This document shows positions 1 to 6,635 of a stretch of DNA of 6,728 bases, in pieces. The translations under genes and the position numbers were made by a program. Source of the stretch: DASUFP01 sp036274495 (GTDB lineage Bacteria > Bacteroidota > Bacteroidia > AKYH767-A > OLB10); contig DASUFP010000109.1 in NCBI GenBank assembly GCA_036274495.1, forward strand, positions 1-6,728, read 5' to 3'. The notes under the pieces are model-generated. The model was not told the origin of the DNA. It searched no databases and saw only the letters and a program-made list of their open reading frames with translations. The stretch's first letter is position 1; the number at the start of each line of letters is the position of its first letter.

Positions 1-35
1 TCTCCCCATTCTCCCCATTCCCCCCTAACTACCCC
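1..35 (-). repeat. C-rich tandem repeat; G-quadruplex-like motif on the minus strand
   Basis: The window opens with two tandem copies of the 9-mer TCTCCCCAT (1-9 and 10-18), followed by a C6 run and a C4 run. The C runs lie at 4-7, 13-16, 20-25 and 32-35, separated by 5, 3 and 6 bases. Read on the minus strand, this is four runs of at least four G with loops of 6, 3 and 5 bases, which satisfies the usual G-quadruplex pattern with up to four tetrads. The repeat may continue to the left of the window. It ends about 93 bases before the first start codon. Folding and function are inference; the run pattern is seen directly. Confidence 0.7.
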
Positions 36-89
36 AAAACCAACCATTTTCATTCATAATTACTTCATAAAAGAAACTACCCTTTTTCA

Positions 90-97
90 TACCTTCG
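90..97 (+). promoter_or_regulatory. possible -7 box for the DUF2723 gene
   Basis: TACCTTCG differs from the Bacteroidota -7 consensus TAnnTTTG at one position and lies 31 bases before the ATG at 129. No convincing -33 TTG sits about 20 bases upstream. The segment 98-128 would be the leader. An AAAAGG at 111-116 lies 12 bases before the ATG and is at best a weak ribosome-binding site. This is a weak candidate. Confidence 0.25.
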
Positions 98-128
98 TCC
101 CCTATATCAAAAAAGGTCCGCTTACGCG

Positions 129-3100
129 ATGAAAAACTATAACAGGATCAACAACTTAACCGGCTGGATCACTTTTGCCATTGCCGCTTATACCTACCTC
201 TCTACTATAGAGCCAACCGGCAGCTTTTGGGATTGCGGCGAGTTTATAGCAGCAGCATTCAAGCTCCAGGTAGGCCACCCTCCAGGTGCTTCTCTCTTCC
301 TGATGCTTGGCCGTGTCTTCTCGCTCTTTGCCGGCGATAATGTGAAACTGGTACCTATTATGATTAACTCTATGTCGGCACTGGCCTCTGCCGCAACGAT
401 TCTTTTTCTCTTCTGGTCCATCACACACCTTGCACGTAAAATTGTAAATACTCCCGAAGATCAGCTGACAACTGCTCAGTTAATCACTATTATGGGTTCC
501 GGTTTTGTAGGTGCACTTGCTTATACCTTTTCCGATTCGTTCTGGTTTTCGGCTGTCGAAGGTGAGGTGTACGCGATGTCGGCGTTGTTTACAGCCGTGG
601 TATTTTGGGCCATGCTTAAATGGGAATACCATGCCGATGAAAAACACAGCGACCGCTGGCTCATTCTTATCGCCTATCTGATGGGTCTTTCTATTGGCGT
701 TCACTTACTCAATCTGCTCTGTATCCCGGCACTTGCGTATATATATTACTTCCGTCGTTATAAAGTAACTACCATCGGACTAATAAAAACAGGAATAACC
801 GGTGTTGCTATTCTTGGCATTGTTCAGTACGGTATAATCGCGGGTTTTGTGAAAATTGGCGCTTACTTCGATCTGCTTTTTGTGAATTCGTTTGGACTGC
901 CATTCTGGAGCGGTTTTCTTTTCTTTCTCCTGCTTATTGTGGTGGCAATTTATTTCGGACTGCAATATTCGGTAACAAAAAACAAGCCTCACTGGAATAC
1001 GGCAATCCTCTGTTTCGCTTTCATCCTTATCGGATACACCAGCTATGCACAAATCGCCATTCGTTCAATGGCAAATCCTCCGATGGATGAGAACAATCCG
1101 GAAAACGCGTTTTCGCTGCTGAGTTATATCAACCGTGAACAATATGGTGACAGACCGCTCTTCTACGGACAATATTACAATGCCAAACTCATCGACCAAA
1201 AAGAAGGGTCAATGTCGTATGGTGTAAAAGATGGTAAATATGTTGAAGCCGGACGTAAGATAGAACCAATATATGATCCTGCAGCCTCTACCATACTTCC
1301 GCGGATGTACAGCAATCAGGAAAATCATGTACAGGCATATAAGGATTGGACAGGTATAAAAACCGATCGTACACCAACATTTGGTGAAAACATCGGATTT
1401 CTTTTCAGCTATCAAATTGGTCATATGTTCTGGCGTTATTTCATGTGGAACTTTGTGGGACGTCAAAACGACCTTCAGGGACATGGCAATATTTTAAAAG
1501 GAAACTGGATCAGCGGAATCAAAGGTATTGATGCCGCCCGCCTTGGTCCCCAGGATAAACTTCCGCAAAGTCTTACCAGCAACAAAGCGTATAACCGGTT
1601 CTATTTTTTACCACTCATATTAGGACTTATCGGTCTGGTATTTCAGTTCCGGCGCAATCAACATGATGGCGCTGTTGTAGGACTCTTGTTTTTCTTTACA
1701 GGACTTGCAATTGTTCTTTACCTTAATCAGACTCCATATCAGCCCCGCGAAAGGGATTACGCTTACGCGGGATCCTTCTATGCATTTGCCATGTGGATTG
1801 GTCTAGGAGTTCTTGCAATTGTTGAAGGGTTGCGCAAAAAACTCAACCCTGTTGTTGCTGCAGGAGCTACTACCGCCCTGTGCCTGGTTGCCGTTCCGTA
1901 TGTAATGGCAAAAGACGGTTGGGATGATCACGACCGGTCGCACCGTTATACGTCGCGCGACTTTGCATACAACTACCTCAATTCGTGTGCGCCAAATGCG
2001 ATTATTTTTACAAACGGCGACAACGATACCTTCCCGCTTTGGTACATTCAGGAGGTTGAAGGTGTGCGTACCGACGTGCGTGTTGTAAACCTTAGTCTTC
2101 TGAACACCGATTGGTATATTCAGCAAATGGAACGGAAAGCCTACGACTCCGATCCGGTACCGTTTTCGCTTACGTACGATAAAGTGATGCAGGGAACACG
2201 CGATTATATTCCGTTTTACGACCGCAAACAAGGTGCGCTTAATTTAAAAGATGTGATCGACTTTGTCGGCAGCGATGACTCCAGGGCAAAGGTGATGACA
2301 CAAGGCGGTGCCCAGCTTAATTATTTCCCGACAAACGAATTTATTGTCCCCGTTGATTCAAATCTCGTTCTCCAGAACGGAACAGTTGATCCGGAAGACG
2401 CAGGGAAAATAATTCATAACCTCGATATCAAAATCGACCGCCGTTATCTTCTCAAAGCCGATCTGATGATTCTGGATTTGCTTGCCAACAACAACTGGAA
2501 ACGACCGATTTATTTTGCAGTTACCGTGGGAAGTGAGAGTTACATAAATCTGGACCCCTACTTCCAGCTCGAAGGGTTAGCCTACCGGGTTGTGCCTATA
2601 CTTACTCCCGACCAGTCGGGCGGACAAACAGGACGTGTTGGTACCCGTGCGATGTACGATAACATGATGAACAAATTCATGTGGGGTAATATGAACGATA
2701 CACGCGTGTACCTCGATCAGAACAACCTCAATATGGCGATGAACCTCCGAAACAATTTCAGCAGGCTGGCAGAGGCATTGCTCTACGAAGGCAAACGCGA
2801 TTCGGCTATAGCCGTATTGGATAAATGCAACGAAGTGATGCCCGACAAAACGGTTCCTTATAACGTAATGATGCTTCGTCCGATCGAACTCTACTATGCA
2901 TTGTCGACCTTCAGAAACCCCGACTCCGCATTGGTGGATGCTGCAGCAGGAAAAGATATTGAAATGCACGACAGCCAGTCGAAGCATGCGGTTGAAATGG
3001 CGAATTCCATTACCCGCCGCCTGGCTGATATTTCCGAAGATGACATACGCTATTACATGTCGCTCAAAGGCACCGAACACTACAAAACCGTAGAGCGTGA

Positions 3101-3224
3101 TCTCGGACAATCGATAGCGGTGTTTCAGGAACTGGTGCGAATGTCGAAGCAGGCCAAACAGGATGCGCTTACCAAAGATCTTGAAGCACGCTTCAAGAAA
3201 ATTGAGGATGCGTATTACCGCTGA
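129..3224 (+). CDS. DUF2723 / TMEM260-like polytopic membrane glycosyltransferase
   Basis: This 1,031-residue integral membrane protein belongs to the DUF2723 family (protein O-mannosyltransferase TMEM260-like; also called glycosyltransferase family 117), a type common in Bacteroidota at about this length. The N-terminal half is a multi-spanning GT-C-like domain. It has hydrophobic segments near residues 10-28, 53-68, 76-100, 121-140, 150-165, 178-207, 217-238, 259-279 and 289-311, and more at 491-507, 515-532, 549-566 and 572-592. The first external loop carries WDCGEF (34-39) and GHPPGA (49-54); its acidic residues D35 and E38 are the likely catalytic or metal site by analogy with other GT-C enzymes. 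Other family-like blocks are QPRERDYAYAGSFYAF (538-553) and TNGDNDTFPLWY (628-639). A soluble, probably periplasmic region follows, with TPR-like helices from about 872 to the end. The likely role is transfer of a sugar from a polyprenyl-phosphate donor to a protein or glycan; donor and acceptor cannot be read from sequence. The ATG at 129 fits the expected short N-terminus before the first membrane segment. The gene is intact and no frameshift is seen. Confidence 0.9.
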   Translation: MKNYNRINNLTGWITFAIAAYTYLSTIEPTGSFWDCGEFIAAAFKLQVGHPPGASLFLMLGRVFSLFAGDNVKLVPIMINSMSALASAATILFLFWSITHLARKIVNTPEDQLTTAQLITIMGSGFVGALAYTFSDSFWFSAVEGEVYAMSALFTAVVFWAMLKWEYHADEKHSDRWLILIAYLMGLSIGVHLLNLLCIPALAYIYYFRRYKVTTIGLIKTGITGVAILGIVQYGIIAGFVKIGAYFDLLFVNSFGLPFWSGFLFFLLLIVVAIYFGLQYSVTKNKPHWNTAILCFAFILIGYTSYAQIAIRSMANPPMDENNPENAFSLLSYINREQYGDRPLFYGQYYNAKLIDQKEGSMSYGVKDGKYVEAGRKIEPIYDPAASTILPRMYSNQENHVQAYKDWTGIKTDRTPTFGENIGFLFSYQIGHMFWRYFMWNFVGRQNDLQGHGNILKGNWISGIKGIDAARLGPQDKLPQSLTSNKAYNRFYFLPLILGLIGLVFQFRRNQHDGAVVGLLFFFTGLAIVLYLNQTPYQPRERDYAYAGSFYAFAMWIGLGVLAIVEGLRKKLNPVVAAGATTALCLVAVPYVMAKDGWDDHDRSHRYTSRDFAYNYLNSCAPNAIIFTNGDNDTFPLWYIQEVEGVRTDVRVVNLSLLNTDWYIQQMERKAYDSDPVPFSLTYDKVMQGTRDYIPFYDRKQGALNLKDVIDFVGSDDSRAKVMTQGGAQLNYFPTNEFIVPVDSNLVLQNGTVDPEDAGKIIHNLDIKIDRRYLLKADLMILDLLANNNWKRPIYFAVTVGSESYINLDPYFQLEGLAYRVVPILTPDQSGGQTGRVGTRAMYDNMMNKFMWGNMNDTRVYLDQNNLNMAMNLRNNFSRLAEALLYEGKRDSAIAVLDKCNEVMPDKTVPYNVMMLRPIELYYALSTFRNPDSALVDAAAGKDIEMHDSQSKHAVEMANSITRRLADISEDDIRYYMSLKGTEHYKTVERDLGQSIAVFQELVRMSKQAKQDALTKDLEARFKKIEDAYYR

Positions 3225-3250
3225 AGCGTAGATTAAAGTTATTTTTTTGG

Positions 3251-3307
3251 CGTATCTTGTGAGTTATACGTAACTCCGGTAATTCGCGAATGTTTTTTAT
3301 GCATTCG
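3251..3307 (+). promoter_or_regulatory. cluster of overlapping inverted repeats before the deacetylase
   Basis: The 99-bp gap between the DUF2723 stop and the deacetylase start contains several short dyads: CGTAT/ATACG (3251-3255 with 3266-3270), GAGTTA-TACG-TAACTC (3261-3276, 6-bp stem with a 4-base loop), the perfect 10-bp palindrome ATTCGCGAAT (3282-3291) followed one base later by T6 (3293-3298), and CGAATG/CATTCG (3287-3292 with 3302-3307). Some of these exclude each other. The palindrome plus T6 could act as a weak terminator or the set could be an operator or attenuator. No TAnnTTTG promoter box is present in the gap, so the deacetylase may be read through from upstream. Confidence 0.35.
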
Positions 3308-3323
3308 GTCATCATTCAATTCT

Positions 3324-3944
3324 GTGTTCTATCAACCCGTTCGTCCTCCTTATTTGCTGCGCTGGTATTATCCGGCTTTTATTTGGAAGGTACCGGCTGC
3401 TGACAAATCGGTTTATCTGACATTTGATGACGGACCCATTCCGGAGGTCACCCCATTTGTTCTCGATACACTGAAGGAGTACAATGCAAAAGCAACGTTT
3501 TTCTGTATCGGCAAAAATGTGGAGCAAAATGGCGATATCTACAAACGTATTTTAAAGGAGGGTCACCGAACAGGAAACCATACTTACAATCATCCGAATG
3601 GATGGAACACAACTGCCGGAAAGTATATTGCCAATGTACAGCAGGCACAGCAGTATATCGGTACCGATTTGTTTCGTCCGCCTTACGGACTCATTCGTAA
3701 AGCGCAATCGAAAATACTGATGCGTAATTTTAAAATCATCATGTGGGACGTGCTCAGTTATGATTTTGAAACGGAAAATACACCCGAACAATGTTTCAGA
3801 AATGTTACCCGCAAAATACGCCCGGGTTCCATTGTTGTTTTTCACGACAGCATCAAAGCGCAACCAAATATGGAATATGCGCTCCCTAAAACACTTCACT
3901 ATTTAAAAGAAGAGGGATATGCCTGCAAGGCGATTCAATTTTGA
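3324..3944 (+). CDS. polysaccharide deacetylase family protein (NodB/CE4 domain)
   Basis: This 206-residue protein is almost entirely one NodB homology domain, which removes acetyl groups from N- or O-acetylated sugars using a divalent metal. The CE4 motifs are in order: TFDDGP at 33-38 (catalytic base D35, metal ligand D36), HTYNH at 86-90 (metal ligands H86 and H90), RPPYG at 118-122, WDVLSYD at 141-147, and VVFHDS at 171-176 (H174). All expected catalytic residues are present. There is no signal peptide or membrane segment, so the protein is either cytoplasmic or exported by an unobvious route; the substrate is unknown. The start is GTG at 3324. No ATG lies in frame between the upstream in-frame stop (3234-3236) and this GTG, and the resulting N-terminus has the spacing to the LTFDDGP strand that I expect of short Bacteroidota members. 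The gene lies 99 bp after the DUF2723 gene on the same strand, so an envelope-glycan link is plausible but only inferred. Confidence 0.9.
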   Translation: MFYQPVRPPYLLRWYYPAFIWKVPAADKSVYLTFDDGPIPEVTPFVLDTLKEYNAKATFFCIGKNVEQNGDIYKRILKEGHRTGNHTYNHPNGWNTTAGKYIANVQQAQQYIGTDLFRPPYGLIRKAQSKILMRNFKIIMWDVLSYDFETENTPEQCFRNVTRKIRPGSIVVFHDSIKAQPNMEYALPKTLHYLKEEGYACKAIQF

Positions 3945-3998
3945 AACAATTGCTTCTTCACATCAATAATTACCCGCACAGGTAAGTTGTCCTTCAGT

Positions 3999-4068
3999 AG
4001 TGGAAACGTTAACGAATCCGAAATTCGTATCCTCCGTTTTACGCTGAAAATCTGCAGTGGAAACGTTA
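3999..4068. repeat. 13-bp direct repeat in the tail-to-tail gap
   Basis: AGTGGAAACGTTA occurs at 3999-4011 and again at 4056-4068, exactly 57 bp apart, in the 125-bp gap between the ends of the deacetylase and lhgO genes. Between the copies, ACGAAT (4012-4017) and ATTCGT (4023-4028) can form a 6-bp stem. No inverted repeat with a T-run that would be a clear bidirectional terminator is visible in 3945-4069. The function of the repeat is unknown. Confidence 0.6.
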
Positions 4069-4069
4069 T

Positions 4070-5293
4070 TCAATTAAGCCCAAACTTATCTGCGGCCATT
4101 TCGCAGATAGCGGTTCCGATAGCAAGAGAAGCGGTGGCGGCCGGAGAGGGTGCATTCAAAACGTGAAGTGCATTACCGTGGTGTTCAATACGGAAATCAT
4201 CTATCATTTCGCCATCACGATCGAGTGCCATAGCACGTACTCCTGCACGACCCGGAACAATGTCGTCCATCTGAAGAGAGGGAATCAGTTTCCGCAACCG
4301 GTTTAGAAAAAGTTTTTTCGAAAAGGCGCGTTTGTATTCATCAAGTCCGAAACGCCAGTGTTTAAAGAACAGGTTCCACGTTCCGCCATACGACAATGCC
4401 TGCAAGGTGTCCTTTAAATTAAAATCGGTTTTGCCGTACCCTTCACGTTTAAAGGTAAACACTGCGTTGGGGCCGCACTCAACACCACCATCAATCATAC
4501 GGGTAAAGTGCACTCCAAGAAAAGGGAATTGCGGATTGGGAACGGGATAAATCAGATTCCTCACCTTGTTCATCCCTTTTTCTGAAAGATCATAATAGTC
4601 GCCCCTGAAACCTACAATCTGCATTCCCGGCTCAATACCCTCTTTTTTCGCCACTCTGTCGCATTGCAATCCGGCACATGCGATTATATAGCGGGCGGTA
4701 TATTTTCCGCGATTGGTTTGTACGGTTGTATGCTCTCCTGACTTTTCAAATGCTTTGGCCTCATGACCGGTAAAAACCTTACTCCCTTCGAATCGTTGTT
4801 CAATGAGTTCAACATATTTGCGGGCCACATCGCTGTAATCAATAATACCTGTGCAGGGGACATGGATGCCCGAAATTCCTTCACAAAAAGGTTCAATCTC
4901 TTTTATCTCATCACGTGTAATGGTCCGGATGCCTTCAACTCCGTTTTGTATGCCGTTATTAAACACACGGTTCATATGCGGCAGCTCTGATGCGTCGGTA
5001 GCAACTACAATTTTACCGCAGATGTCATGTGGTATGCCATGTTCCTTGGCAAAAGCTACCAGTTCTCTCCGCCCGTCCACACAGTTTTTGGCTTTGTACG
5101 TTCCGGGCTTGTAATAAAGTCCCGAATGTATCACGCCGGAGTTGTGACCGGTTTGATGAGCGGCGACATGATCCTCTTTTTCCAGTACGCCAATTTTAAG
5201 ATTCGGAAAACGGGTGTTTATCTTATAGGCAGATGCCAAACCTACTATGCCGCCTCCGATTACCAGAATATCAAAAGTGCTTTCGTTGTTCAT
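4070..5293 (-). CDS. lhgO: L-2-hydroxyglutarate dehydrogenase/oxidase (FAD-dependent)
   Basis: This 407-residue flavoprotein of the DAO/LhgO family oxidises L-2-hydroxyglutarate to 2-oxoglutarate. It is a metabolite-repair reaction in which electrons pass from FAD to the quinone pool or oxygen at the inner membrane face. The N-terminus has the Rossmann strand DILVIGGGIVGL with the GxGxxG glycines G13, G15 and G18, and E38 at the end of the second strand for the FAD ribose. The block HQTGHNSGVIHSGLYY (46-61) is typical of LhgO, as are FPFLGVHFT (256-264), GPNAV (274-278), PGRAGVRA (347-354) and the C-terminal FAD-contacting NAPSPAATAS (380-389). The length matches the family (about 400). I chose ATG at 5293 because the FAD strand then begins at residue 8. 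The upstream in-frame TTG at 5326 would add 11 residues unlike the family and would lie upstream of the putative -7 box. The gene stands alone, convergent with the deacetylase and divergent from the porin. A glycerol-3-phosphate-dehydrogenase-like oxidase is the main alternative, but the motifs favour LhgO. Confidence 0.93.
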   Translation of the reverse strand: MNNESTFDILVIGGGIVGLASAYKINTRFPNLKIGVLEKEDHVAAHQTGHNSGVIHSGLYYKPGTYKAKNCVDGRRELVAFAKEHGIPHDICGKIVVATDASELPHMNRVFNNGIQNGVEGIRTITRDEIKEIEPFCEGISGIHVPCTGIIDYSDVARKYVELIEQRFEGSKVFTGHEAKAFEKSGEHTTVQTNRGKYTARYIIACAGLQCDRVAKKEGIEPGMQIVGFRGDYYDLSEKGMNKVRNLIYPVPNPQFPFLGVHFTRMIDGGVECGPNAVFTFKREGYGKTDFNLKDTLQALSYGGTWNLFFKHWRFGLDEYKRAFSKKLFLNRLRKLIPSLQMDDIVPGRAGVRAMALDRDGEMIDDFRIEHHGNALHVLNAPSPAATASLAIGTAICEMAADKFGLN

Positions 5294-5300
5294 GGGGTAG

Positions 5301-5308
5301 CAAAGATA
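5301..5308 (-). promoter_or_regulatory. -7 promoter box for lhgO
   Basis: Read on the minus strand, this is TATCTTTG, a perfect match to the Bacteroidota -7 consensus TAnnTTTG. It ends only 7 bases before the lhgO ATG (5293). A TTTTG at 5328-5324 is the nearest -33-like element, but its spacing of 15 bases is shorter than the usual 19-21. Transcription would start within a few bases of the ATG, giving a very short or absent leader. Confidence 0.55.
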
Positions 5309-5366
5309 GGCAGGTGGTCTTAACAAAATGATGTTTAAAACTACTCCTTTCTAAAATAGCTTCATC

Positions 5367-5397
5367 TTGCCTTGTGTGGGCTATATAGGTACCTTTG
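5367..5397 (+). promoter_or_regulatory. promoter of the fadL-like porin operon
   Basis: TACCTTTG at 5390-5397 matches the Bacteroidota -7 box TAnnTTTG perfectly. A TTG at 5367-5369 lies 20 bases upstream of it, the preferred spacing for the -33 element. The expected transcription start, a few bases after the box, falls at or next to the ATG at 5403, so the mRNA may be leaderless. No Shine-Dalgarno sequence is seen before this ATG. Confidence 0.6.
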
Positions 5398-5402
5398 TTG
5401 AT

Positions 5403-6635
5403 ATGCGGGGCTTTTATACCTTATTTTCAAGAAGTTGTTTTTTTCTTTCTTTACTGACAATTAATGCGTTAGCAGGGGGATTCGAACAGTCCTATCAGAG
5501 CGCACGCATAATGGGTCTTGGCGGAATCGGCAACGGCTTCAGGATGGGGGCGGCGAGTACATTCTATAATCCCGGCGCCATCTCATTTTTGCCAAAGAGT
5601 TCGGTAACATTTGGAGCCGCGTTCAACTCATCCGAGTCATCGTATCTGAGCCCGTACACCGGAAATACCAATCAGGAAAAAAAGGTGCTGGCGCCTGTAC
5701 ATATATATGGAGTACTGAAACTGGACGATGAAAAGTCGGCTATCGGCCTGAGCATAAACCAGCCATTCGGAATTCATACAAGCTGGCCGTCCGACTGGAC
5801 GGGCAGGTACATCGTTACGGAATCGGGACTTTCAACCTGGTTTATCCAGCCAGCCTTCAGTTATAAATTTACCGAAAATTTTAGTGCCGGCGGTGGACCT
5901 GTCATTGCTTTTGGACACCGCACCTTAACACGCAACATCAATATTACCGGACAAGGTAACCAGGAGGAGGTGCAGGATTTTGACGGTCATGGAACGGGTT
6001 TTGGCGGAAACGTAGGTTTGTATTATGAAAACGAAGAGCTTTTTGCTGTCGGACTGACCTTCAAGACTTCAGTTAATTTAAAAACATCCGGCGGAGACGT
6101 TTCATTTAGTCATGTGCCCGGTTCACTGGCAAACGAATATCCTTCTCTCAGTTATGATTCCGACCTTAAATTGCCTTCCGAGATAAATCTGGCGGCTTCG
6201 TATATGCCTATCCGTGAGCTCCTGCTCATTGCTTCATTTTCCTATACCGGCTGGTCATCGGTAAACGATACCCGGTTCGACACCAATGGCTCAGACGATC
6301 TGGATTATAACAGTGGCTGGGATATGGAAAACACACTCTCCTTCAGGGTAGGAGCAGAGTATGAGGTAAGTGATAAAATTTCGGTTCGTGCCGGACTGGG
6401 CCTGGATCCGTCGCCTGTTAAAGATGAACATCTGACCCCTGAGCTTCCCGATGCCGATCGTTTTATCGGATCTCTCGGACTCACTGTCCGTTTCAGTGAA
6501 ACGTTCAGCGCCGATCTTGCATTTCTCACCGAAAACAACAGGGAGAGGGAGGTATATAATTATGCTATCGCTTTTGGCGGTACTTACAAGACCATTACCA
6601 ATCATTTTGGATTTACACTCAATTACGATTTTTAA
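5403..6635 (+). CDS. OmpP1/FadL family outer membrane transport protein
   Basis: This 410-residue outer membrane beta-barrel belongs to the FadL/TodX/OmpP1 family, whose members carry long-chain fatty acids or other hydrophobic compounds through the outer membrane. A signal peptide covers residues 1-24 (basic start, hydrophobic core, ALA cleavage site before GGFEQ). The mature N-terminus has the family hatch-like segment with STFYNPGAISFL (52-63). Further family-like blocks are FGIHTSWPSDWTGRY (122-136), YTGWS (281-285), and DPSPV (335-339) with PDADR (349-353). Alternating strand-like stretches fill the rest, and the protein ends in the aromatic residue F, as outer membrane barrels usually do. 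I chose ATG at 5403. An in-frame TTG at 5367 would add 12 residues before the signal peptide and overlaps the -33 element, so it is unlikely. The stop codon touches the next gene's ATG, which implies an operon. The substrate cannot be read from sequence. Confidence 0.9.
   Translation: MRGFYTLFSRSCFFLSLLTINALAGGFEQSYQSARIMGLGGIGNGFRMGAASTFYNPGAISFLPKSSVTFGAAFNSSESSYLSPYTGNTNQEKKVLAPVHIYGVLKLDDEKSAIGLSINQPFGIHTSWPSDWTGRYIVTESGLSTWFIQPAFSYKFTENFSAGGGPVIAFGHRTLTRNINITGQGNQEEVQDFDGHGTGFGGNVGLYYENEELFAVGLTFKTSVNLKTSGGDVSFSHVPGSLANEYPSLSYDSDLKLPSEINLAASYMPIRELLLIASFSYTGWSSVNDTRFDTNGSDDLDYNSGWDMENTLSFRVGAEYEVSDKISVRAGLGLDPSPVKDEHLTPELPDADRFIGSLGLTVRFSETFSADLAFLTENNREREVYNYAIAFGGTYKTITNHFGFTLNYDF

Noticed and set aside
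1..35. CRISPR array or insertion-sequence end at the left edge
   Set aside because: The 9-bp tandem units have no spacers, and there are no inverted terminal repeats or transposase remnants nearby.
1803..2231. 142-codon open frame on the minus strand inside the DUF2723 gene
   Set aside because: It is antisense to the conserved QPRERDYAY-to-TNGDNDTFPLWY part of the real gene, and its composition is typical of a shadow frame.
2577..3110. 177-codon open frame on the minus strand inside the DUF2723 gene
   Set aside because: It lies wholly antisense to a strongly supported gene, its conceptual protein is rich in H, V, I and C without any recognisable motif, and it has no promoter-like context.
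3289..3301. ATG codons at 3289 and 3299 as starts for the deacetylase
   Set aside because: Neither is in the deacetylase frame; GTG at 3324 is the best start in frame.
3945..4069. Bidirectional rho-independent terminator between the convergent genes
   Set aside because: Only a 6-bp A/T-rich stem without an adjacent T-run was found; not enough to call a terminator.
4763..5323. Several plus-strand open frames (70-98 codons) inside lhgO
   Set aside because: They overlap the well-supported lhgO gene in antisense and show no domain, signal or start context.
5294..5326. Upstream TTG start for lhgO adding 11 residues
   Set aside because: The extra residues do not resemble the family, the ATG at 5293 places the FAD-binding strand correctly, and the likely -7 box lies between the two starts.
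5367..5402. Upstream TTG start for the porin adding 12 residues
   Set aside because: The extension would precede a complete signal peptide and overlaps the -33 and -7 elements; the ATG at 5403 gives a normal export signal.
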